11,676 nucleotides of DNA from Fidelibacterota bacterium. Lineage in GTDB: Bacteria; Fidelibacterota; UBA2242. Location: positions 1 to 11,676 of the forward strand of contig JAGLWX010000210.1 in the NCBI GenBank assembly GCA_023133185.1, written 5' to 3'. Position numbers and translations under genes: made by a program. Positions 1-5,913 of this stretch are shown here, one piece after another (positions within the stretch are counted from its first letter, which is position 1; each line of letters starts with the position of its first letter). Under the pieces are notes generated by a model. That model did not search any database, had not been told where the DNA came from, and saw only the letters and a program-made list of their open reading frames with translations.

Positions 1-821
1 TCATCCTCTTTACCCTCAAGCCATTCCCTCACAAGTATAGCATGATGAACCTTCAAATTATCCAAGATCAGGAAGATTTTGCGATCACTACTTTTGATCA
101 ATCGCTTAAGGAATTTGATAAGTACTTGAGCATTCATGCTCTTACTGTAGATCATGAACCGTACTTTGCCTTGATTGGTTATGCTGGATATCATATTGGT
201 ACTTACACGCTTCGCTGATAAACGGACAACCGGTGTCTTACCTCTGGGCGAATAACCCCTGCCATAATGGTGATCATTACGAAAGCCCGTTTCGTCACCC
301 CAGTGGATCTCAGCATCCTCCTGCTTTGCCTTTATCTGAATCTCAGGATATACTTCATCCAACCAACGCTGAACTGCCTTGGGTTGTTGCTCATAAGCAC
401 GCTTAACTGGACGTTGAGGGCTAAAATTCCAGCGCAGGAGATAATCACCAATGGTACGAATTGCGACATTAACTCTGTACTGACTTTGAATCAGCTCTTT
501 CACTGCTTTACGATCCCATAATACGAAGGGGAGTTTGAGTTGATCGGGTGTCTTATCGATAATCATTTTCTGAATCTCTTTTTCCTGCTCTGCTGTAAGC
601 AAACGACCTTGACCAGACTTTAATCCACGCTTTTTAACGTGAAGTGCTTTTTTACCTTCCTTCTGGTAGCTTCTCCACCAAATCCCTACAGTATTAAGAT
701 GAACTCCGAAATTATCAGAAATTTCCTGCTGTGTTTTCCCTGCTTTTATCAACCGAATTGCTTGCCTTCTCAGATGATTGCGAACGTCATCTGGCTGTTT
801 TCTTAAATCTGTTTCTTTCAT
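1..821 (-). CDS. IS630-family transposase, C-terminus outside window
   Basis: This DDE transposase cuts and pastes its own element. The minus strand from the ATG at 821-819 stays open for 273 codons to the window edge. Residues about 18-52 form a helix-turn-helix (IRLIKAGKTQQEISDNFGV), and a second winged-helix region follows at about 65-135. The catalytic core shows the first Asp in HWGDETGF (D176) and the second Asp in LILDNLKVHH (D254). The third acidic residue, expected about 34 residues later, falls beyond the edge, so neither completeness nor activity can be judged. The visible frame has no stop or shift, which suggests a fairly recent insertion. There is no strong ribosome-binding site before the ATG. 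The family assignment rests on the motif spacing and is secure; the subgroup is not determined. Confidence 0.9.
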   Translation of the reverse strand, partial: MKETDLRKQPDDVRNHLRRQAIRLIKAGKTQQEISDNFGVHLNTVGIWWRSYQKEGKKALHVKKRGLKSGQGRLLTAEQEKEIQKMIIDKTPDQLKLPFVLWDRKAVKELIQSQYRVNVAIRTIGDYLLRWNFSPQRPVKRAYEQQPKAVQRWLDEVYPEIQIKAKQEDAEIHWGDETGFRNDHHYGRGYSPRGKTPVVRLSAKRVSTNMISSITNQGKVRFMIYSKSMNAQVLIKFLKRLIKSSDRKIFLILDNLKVHHAILVREWLEGKED

Positions 822-876
822 GCTTATAAGATAACATTTTTAACCTTATATCACACAGCTATTATCCGCCACGTTA
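1..876 (-). mobile_element. IS630-family insertion sequence, right part only
   Basis: The element is recognised by its transposase, which reads leftward off the window, and by the interrupted gene that resumes to its right. IS630-family elements insert at and duplicate a TA dinucleotide. TA steps at 875-876, 878-879 and 881-882 sit where the yfiR-like reading frame becomes recognisable, and the first leaves about 53 bases between the transposase start and the element end, a normal distance. If that is the boundary, the terminus reads ACGTGGCGGATAAT inward on the minus strand. The exact end is inferred, because the other terminal repeat lies outside the window. Confidence 0.7.
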
Positions 877-1025
877 ATAGTAAAGGATTTGCCAATGAAG
901 GCGTTGCTATCAATTTCGTCACTGTTGAAGGAAAAATAAGATTTGAAATAAATATCCGGGCACTTGAAAGCGCTGGATTAAGAGTAAGTTCTCAACTTTT
1001 AAAATTAGCTATATTAGTTAAATAA
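873..1025 (+). pseudogene. yfiR-like (DUF4154) gene remnant, 5' end removed by IS630
   Basis: Reading the frame that ends at TAA 1023-1025 gives about 50 residues: a GFANEGVAINFV segment, then GKIRFEINIRALESAGL and SSQLLKLA. This is the characteristic C-terminal part of YfiR/DUF4154 proteins, which are periplasmic and usually about 170-190 residues long. In Pseudomonas, YfiR represses the membrane diguanylate cyclase YfiN. No start codon, signal peptide or upstream two-thirds exists here, because the frame runs straight into the insertion sequence. The stop is 17 bases before the hybrid kinase start, so the intact gene was very likely co-transcribed with that kinase. The remnant is almost certainly non-functional. 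The homology call rests on motif recognition of a short piece. Confidence 0.75.
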
Positions 1026-1042
1026 ATTGTGAGGATAGTAAA

Positions 1043-3784
1043 ATGATCGGTATTAAAAATTTTTCTATTAAAAATAAACTGATTGTGATACAGCTTTTCA
1101 CGGCATTTATCGTACTTTTATTTTATGGTATATTTATTATCTTTAACGATCTTTGTGTGTCTCGAAATTCTGTTATAAGTCAATTGACATCTACAGCAAA
1201 GCTGATTGGCGCCAATAGTATTTCCGCTTTAAACTTTTTAGATAATGAAGCTGCTGAAGAAATACTTTCATCGCTTGCACTGGAAGAGAACATTGTTAAC
1301 GCTTCGATTTATGATTCAGACGGAAATATTTTCGCTAAATATGCCAAAACCGGATATGCCGAATTTGCGTTTCCTAAAACAGAAGAAGATTTGTACAAAT
1401 TTAAAAGCGGCTTTGTTACTCTTTCCGAAAAAATCTTACAGGATGGTGAAGTTATTGGCATGGTCTCATTGCGCTTGGATATGAAACAATTTCGACAAAG
1501 AATAGAGCAAAATATTTTAATAGCTGTTATTGTTTTGACTGTCGGGATGATTATTGCTCTGTTGATGTCAATTTTGACGCAAAGAACCATTTCAAATCCT
1601 GTTCTTCGCTTGGCTGAGACCGTAAGAGAAATATCAAAATCAGGTGATTATTCTGTTCGTGTTAAAAAAGAGGGCAAAGATGAAATTAGTACTCTTTATG
1701 ATGGCTTTAATGATATGTTGGAACAGATTCATGAACGTGAATTGGAAAGGGACAAAGCAGAAGCGGCGATGCGCGAGAGCGAGGAGAAATTTCGCATGCT
1801 ATTTGAATCTTCTTCAGATGCAATAATGTTGTTGGATAAAGATGGATTTTTAGATTGCAATAAAGAGACTCTGAAGTTGTTCGGTCTCTCGCGCAGGAAA
1901 GATCTCGTTGGCATTCATCCATCCGCAATGTCGCCACCGTATCAGCCGAACGGTAAAGATTCGGCAACTTTAGTTAAGCGAAAAATCGCCGAGGCGTTTA
2001 AGAAGGGATACGGTAAATTTGAATGGGTTCATCGAAGAAAGAACGGTGAAGATTTCCCTGCTGATGTATGGCTGAAATCCTTTACGTTTAAGAGTTTATC
2101 AGTCTTGCAAGCTACTGTTCGTGACATCACCGAGCGTAAGCGAGCTGAAAAGGAGTTGAAAAAGTACCATGAACACTTGGAAGAACTGGTAAAGGAGCGG
2201 ACAAATGAATTGGAGAATAAAACTATAGAACTTGAACAGGCAAACATCCGCCTTAAGGAAGCAGATCGTCTTAAATCTGAGTTTCTTGCCAGTATGAGCC
2301 ACGAGCTGCGGACACCATTGAATGCAGTTATTGGTTTTTCTGAAATCCTGGAAGATCAAACTTTTGGAGAACTGAATAAAAAGCAAGCAAAGTACATCAA
2401 TAATATCCTGATTAGCGGACGCCATTTACTACAGTTGATTAACGATATCTTGGACCTCTCCAAGGTAGAAGCCGGCAAGATGGAACTTGAAACCTCTAAG
2501 GTTAATATAAACAGCCTGCTTGAGAATAGTATGATTATGATTAAGGAAAAGGCTATGAAGCATGGGGTTAAACTCAACCTTAATATTAATCAAAAGATAT
2601 TGGGTTTAAATATATTAGCAGATGAGCGTAAGTTAAAGCAGATTGTGTTTAATCTTCTTTCAAACGCAGTTAAATTTACTCCTGAAGGAGGATCTATCAC
2701 AACAAGCGCTTATCGAGAGGGAAAAGATCTTTTCATAAATGTTTCGGATACCGGTATCGGCATCAAACCTGAAGACCAGGAAAGAATTTTTGGCAAGTTC
2801 GAGCAGGTAGATTCATCCTATGCCCGCCAGAAGCAAGGGACCGGTCTGGGGTTGGCATTGACAAGTCAATTGGTAAAGCTGCATGGAGGTCGCATTTGGG
2901 TTGAAAGTGAGGGTGAGGGAAAAGGCAGTTCCTTCACCTTTGTAATTCCTATCAAGGCTGAGGAACAGAAGATTGAAGTTTCCGTTGAGCCGGAGAAACC
3001 TTTACCTTCCCAGCAGGACGTGGACGATTTGCTACCCCTTATCCTTGTTGTGGAAGACGACCGACAGGCAAGTGAATTGATAAGTCACTATCTTTCTGAA
3101 GCGGGCTATGCTGTGGCTAACGCATTTGATGGTGTACAGGCAGTTGAAATGGCGCGGAAACTGAAACCTCGTGCCATTACTCTGGACATTATGCTGCCGA
3201 AGAAAGACGGCTGGGACGTGCTGTCAGAGCTGAAATCCCAGCCTGAAACAGTAGATATTCCCGTGGTTATAGTTTCCGTAGTCGAAAGCCGACTGTTCGG
3301 TCTCAATTTGGGAGCCATCGAATATTTTATTAAGCCTGTGAACAAGGATAAACTCATCGAGGTCATGCAAAATGTAATAAATAAAACCGGTAAAGAAACT
3401 AAAGATACTACAGTACTTATCATTGATGACGAACCTGAGACCGTGGATCTACTAACAGACATGCTTCAACTTCAAGGATTCGATGTGTTGCCGGCATACG
3501 GTGGACAGGAAGGCATAGACCTTGCCATTAAGAAGCATCCCGACGTTATTATTCTGGATTTAATGATGCCGGAGGTGAGCGGGTTTGACGTAGCCCAGCA
3601 GTTGAGAGCAAATTCTGAAGCTATGGAGATTCCGATACTTGTTTACACCGCTAAAGACCTAACGGAGGAGGATCGCCAAAAACTCGATGGCAATGTTCAG
3701 TCAATCGCCTTGAAGTCGGGTTCGGGCAAGGAAGATTTACTTAAAGAGCTTGAGAAAGTGATCAAGATGAAAAGTAAAAAATGA
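1043..3784 (+). CDS. membrane hybrid histidine kinase (CHASE8-like, HAMP, PAS, HisKA, HATPase, REC, REC)
   Basis: This is a sensor kinase that autophosphorylates on His and passes phosphate through attached receivers. Its 913 residues show membrane helices at about 12-34 and 157-178 flanking a periplasmic CHASE8-like domain (about 35-152, with LIGANSISALNFLD and ASIYDSDGNIFAKY). HAMP follows at about 179-232, PAS at about 245-362 ending in RDITERKRAE, and a coiled coil at about 363-410. The HisKA box SHELRTPLN carries H420. The ATPase has N541, D569 in DTGIGI, and GTGLGL at 599-604. REC1 shows acidic E671-D673, phosphoacceptor D715 and K764. REC2 shows D795-E797, D839, T869 and K891. A GAGGA ribosome-binding site seven bases before the ATG supports the start. 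Its periplasmic domain type and the yfiR remnant just upstream suggest it was once controlled by YfiR. All catalytic residues are present. Confidence 0.93.
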   Translation: MIGIKNFSIKNKLIVIQLFTAFIVLLFYGIFIIFNDLCVSRNSVISQLTSTAKLIGANSISALNFLDNEAAEEILSSLALEENIVNASIYDSDGNIFAKYAKTGYAEFAFPKTEEDLYKFKSGFVTLSEKILQDGEVIGMVSLRLDMKQFRQRIEQNILIAVIVLTVGMIIALLMSILTQRTISNPVLRLAETVREISKSGDYSVRVKKEGKDEISTLYDGFNDMLEQIHERELERDKAEAAMRESEEKFRMLFESSSDAIMLLDKDGFLDCNKETLKLFGLSRRKDLVGIHPSAMSPPYQPNGKDSATLVKRKIAEAFKKGYGKFEWVHRRKNGEDFPADVWLKSFTFKSLSVLQATVRDITERKRAEKELKKYHEHLEELVKERTNELENKTIELEQANIRLKEADRLKSEFLASMSHELRTPLNAVIGFSEILEDQTFGELNKKQAKYINNILISGRHLLQLINDILDLSKVEAGKMELETSKVNINSLLENSMIMIKEKAMKHGVKLNLNINQKILGLNILADERKLKQIVFNLLSNAVKFTPEGGSITTSAYREGKDLFINVSDTGIGIKPEDQERIFGKFEQVDSSYARQKQGTGLGLALTSQLVKLHGGRIWVESEGEGKGSSFTFVIPIKAEEQKIEVSVEPEKPLPSQQDVDDLLPLILVVEDDRQASELISHYLSEAGYAVANAFDGVQAVEMARKLKPRAITLDIMLPKKDGWDVLSELKSQPETVDIPVVIVSVVESRLFGLNLGAIEYFIKPVNKDKLIEVMQNVINKTGKETKDTTVLIIDDEPETVDLLTDMLQLQGFDVLPAYGGQEGIDLAIKKHPDVIILDLMMPEVSGFDVAQQLRANSEAMEIPILVYTAKDLTEEDRQKLDGNVQSIALKSGSGKEDLLKELEKVIKMKSKK

Positions 3785-3803
3785 AACTTAGGAGAGAAAT
3801 AAA

Positions 3804-4187
3804 ATGGCTGGAGAAAAGATACTGATAGTTGAGGACACTCCAATGAACCTGGAGCTGGCAACAGACCTGCTGGAAATGGCGGGATATGTCATCTTACAGG
3901 CAGAGACAGCTGAGGATGGGATAAAATTAGCAAGAGACGAATTACCCGATCTTATTCTGATGGATATCAGTCTTCCCGGAATGGATGGAATGGAAGCAAC
4001 CCGGGTTCTGAAGCAAGACTCATTAACAATGGACATTCCCGTAGTTGCCCTGACTGCTCATGCAATGAAGGGAGATAAAGATAAAGTTATGGCAGCAGGC
4101 TGTATAGGGCACCTTACGAAGCCGATAGATACACGTACTTTTCCGAAGGCGGTATCTGATTTTCTCAACTCTATCGAAGGAGTATGA
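3804..4187 (+). CDS. single-domain response regulator, DivK-like
   Basis: This 127-residue protein is one receiver domain with no output domain, as in DivK and CheY-type phosphate shuttles. The acidic pair is E10 and D11, the phosphoacceptor is D54 in LILMDISLPGMDG, the switch threonine is T84 and the conserved lysine is K106 in LTKP. It lies 19 bases after the hybrid kinase with AGGAGA ahead of its ATG, and its stop falls beside the start region of the next gene, so the three are probably one transcript. The likely job is to carry phosphate from the hybrid kinase to the HD-GYP protein or to another partner. That role is inferred from position; the receiver assignment is secure. Confidence 0.92.
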   Translation: MAGEKILIVEDTPMNLELATDLLEMAGYVILQAETAEDGIKLARDELPDLILMDISLPGMDGMEATRVLKQDSLTMDIPVVALTAHAMKGDKDKVMAAGCIGHLTKPIDTRTFPKAVSDFLNSIEGV

Positions 4188-4192
4188 TAATG
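4177..4192 (+). promoter_or_regulatory. ribosome-binding site that decides the HD-GYP start
   Basis: AAGGAG at 4177-4182 lies inside the last codons of the preceding regulator. Two in-frame ATGs follow at 4184 and 4190. Only the second has workable spacing (seven bases). The first ATG overlaps the upstream TGA as ATGA, so translation of the two genes may be coupled either way. Confidence 0.6.
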
Positions 4193-5272
4193 AAACATCG
4201 AAAACGTATTCTAATTGTAGATGATGAAGAACTTAATCGGGAGTTGCTTGAAGATCTGATAGAATCTTTTGGACACGAGCCGGAAACTGCCTGTGATGGT
4301 ATTGAAGCCCTCGCTAAATTGAAGCTGGATATTGACCTTATTCTAATGGATGTTATGATGCCCGGGATGGATGGTTTTGAGGTTACACGGAGAATTAAAG
4401 AGGATCATGAAACCAGCGACATCCCCGTAGTTATGGTAACCGCTCTGACGAGTAAAGAGGATCGATTACGAGCAGTAGAAGTCGGAGCTAATGATTTTAT
4501 TACCAAACCTATTGACAAAACAGAACTGCGGATCCGCACGGCGAGCTTGCTTAAGATGAAAGAAGCTCAGGATACTGTGAAACGCTATCAGGCAGAACTG
4601 GAAAAAAAGGTAGAGCAACGTACTGCAGATCTACGTCAGGCGCTCGCAGAAATGGCTGAGTCACAGCGTAGGACTTATAAGGCACATCTGGACACGATCC
4701 ACCGTCTATCAATAGCAGCGGAATACAAAGATGAGGATACTGCTTCGCACATTCATCGCATGAGCAATTACTGCGCTATTATCGCCCGGGGGCTTCACTT
4801 ATCTCCCGGTGAAGTGGAACTTATTCTCCATGCCAGCCCAATGCATGATATAGGTAAAATAGGTACTCCTGATGCAGTTCTTTTGAAGCCGGGCAAACTC
4901 AATGACGATGAATGGCTTATTATGAAACAACACACAACTGTGGGTAGTAGTATCCTCAGTGACTCGGAATCGGAATTGCTGCAAGTCGGTGAAAATATTG
5001 CCAAGTCCCACCAGGAAAAATGGGATGGGAGCGGTTATCCAAACGGCTTGGCTGGGGAAGAAATCCCGCTTTACGGTCGAATCTGCGCAGTGGCTGATGT
5101 GTTCGATGCCCTGACGAGCAAGCGACCCTATAAGAATGCTTTCTCCAATGAAAAAGCTCTTGAGATTATGAAGGAAGGGAGAGGAAAACATTTTGACCCT
5201 CGTATTCTCGATATTTTTCTTGAGCACTTTGATAATGTAATTGCTATTCAGAAAAAGTATGACGATCAATAG
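4190..5272 (+). CDS. response regulator with HD-GYP cyclic di-GMP phosphodiesterase domain
   Basis: The 360-residue protein joins a receiver to an HD-GYP domain; such proteins hydrolyse cyclic di-GMP when phosphorylated. Numbered from the ATG at 4190, the receiver has D11 and D12, phosphoacceptor D54 in LILMDVMMPGMDG, T84 and K106. A helical linker spans about 118-165. The HD-GYP part has H187 in DTASHIHRM, HD at 219-220 in MHDIGK, H248, then SHQEKWDGSGYP with H274 and GYP at 282-284. The usual His-His pair of this motif is His-Gln here (Q275). The start at 4190 is preferred over ATG 4184 because AAGGAG (4177-4182) is seven bases from the former and only one from the latter. It is the only recognisable effector of the signalling cluster. 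It resembles RpfG-type regulators, but the gene symbol is not assigned. Confidence 0.92.
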   Translation: MKHRKRILIVDDEELNRELLEDLIESFGHEPETACDGIEALAKLKLDIDLILMDVMMPGMDGFEVTRRIKEDHETSDIPVVMVTALTSKEDRLRAVEVGANDFITKPIDKTELRIRTASLLKMKEAQDTVKRYQAELEKKVEQRTADLRQALAEMAESQRRTYKAHLDTIHRLSIAAEYKDEDTASHIHRMSNYCAIIARGLHLSPGEVELILHASPMHDIGKIGTPDAVLLKPGKLNDDEWLIMKQHTTVGSSILSDSESELLQVGENIAKSHQEKWDGSGYPNGLAGEEIPLYGRICAVADVFDALTSKRPYKNAFSNEKALEIMKEGRGKHFDPRILDIFLEHFDNVIAIQKKYDDQ

Positions 5273-5469
5273 GTTGAAAATAGATAATCTCTTATTGTAA
5301 GCAACAATTCGATAATGTACATTTAGTTGATTTTCTGTTTCACATTGAGAAAATGCCTGATGTCAAGCGATATTATAAATATTTATAGGAGCAATAGTTG
5401 AACTTTGTATATACTTAGAAAGCCGGATATGCAATATGGTAAGTAAAAAGATGTTAATGGAGGCAAAAT
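5273..5469 (+). other. intergenic spacer with two palindromic sites
   Basis: This 197-base AT-rich gap separates the two signalling blocks. It contains a 7-base inverted repeat, ATTTTCT (5330-5336) and AGAAAAT (5348-5354), with an 11-base loop. It also has a perfect 14-base palindrome TATAAATATTTATA at 5374-5387. The hairpin lacks a T-run and is a poor intrinsic terminator. The palindrome could be a regulator site or chance in AT-rich DNA. I see no convincing promoter, although the gap suggests the following genes may have their own. A GGAGGC ribosome-binding site ends the spacer before 5470. Confidence 0.4.
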
Positions 5470-5865
5470 ATGGACCAAACACGAAAAAAAAAGGCAGTAT
5501 TTATAGTAGATGACGATCCTAATAATTTGGAGCTGCTGGCAGTTAAATTAACCCAGATTGGTTATAGAGTAATAACAGTCCAGAGCGGAAAGGATGCGCT
5601 TGAATTGATCAACCAGGAAAAGCCAGGCTTGGTGCTTCTGGATATTATGATGCCAGAAATGAATGGTATTGAGACATTAAAGAGGATTAAGGCTATTGAC
5701 TCCGATATTCCGGTAGTAATGGTAACAGCTGTTTGGGATAATGATGAAGCAAAAAAGACTTTTGAGATAGGCGCTTATGAATATATAACTAAGCCAGTTG
5801 ATATGGAATATTTAAAAAGAACTGTTCTGGCTAAGCTCCTTCCGGATGATTATGTTAATTGCTGA
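5470..5865 (+). CDS. single-domain response regulator
   Basis: The 131 residues form a lone receiver domain. Acidic residues are D14-D16 in FIVDDDPNN, the phosphoacceptor is D58 in LVLLDIMMPEMNG, the switch threonine is T86 in VTAVWD, and the lysine is K108 in ITKPVD. No output domain follows; the protein ends about ten residues after the receiver. A GGAGGC ribosome-binding site supports the start. It precedes the REC-GAF-kinase-REC gene by 48 bases and is probably co-transcribed with it, which would make it that kinase's partner or a shuttle between the two kinases. A run of nine A bases encodes the Lys-rich N-terminus (RKKKA). The domain call is secure; the partner is inferred. Confidence 0.92.
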   Translation: MDQTRKKKAVFIVDDDPNNLELLAVKLTQIGYRVITVQSGKDALELINQEKPGLVLLDIMMPEMNGIETLKRIKAIDSDIPVVMVTAVWDNDEAKKTFEIGAYEYITKPVDMEYLKRTVLAKLLPDDYVNC

Positions 5866-5913
5866 TGACAACCAGCTTAAGTAAGGTATGGGAAATATAG
5901 AAGGGGGAGAAAG

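Noticed and set aside
267..521. 84-codon open frame on the plus strand
   Set aside because: It lies wholly inside the IS630 transposase on the opposite strand, whose motifs are clear; the encoded peptide has no recognisable features.
3711..3735. Apparent loss of the receiver Lys-Pro motif in the second receiver of the membrane kinase
   Set aside because: K891 is present at the expected position (ALKSGSG) with T869 and D839, and absence of the following Pro is common in terminal receivers of such kinases.
4799..5269. 156-codon open frame on the minus strand
   Set aside because: Antisense to the conserved HD-GYP domain; no independent start signal or motif.
5492..5502. Run of nine A bases near the start of the second single receiver, as a slippage site
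   Set aside because: The zero frame gives a complete receiver from the supported ATG and no alternative frame leads to a sensible product.
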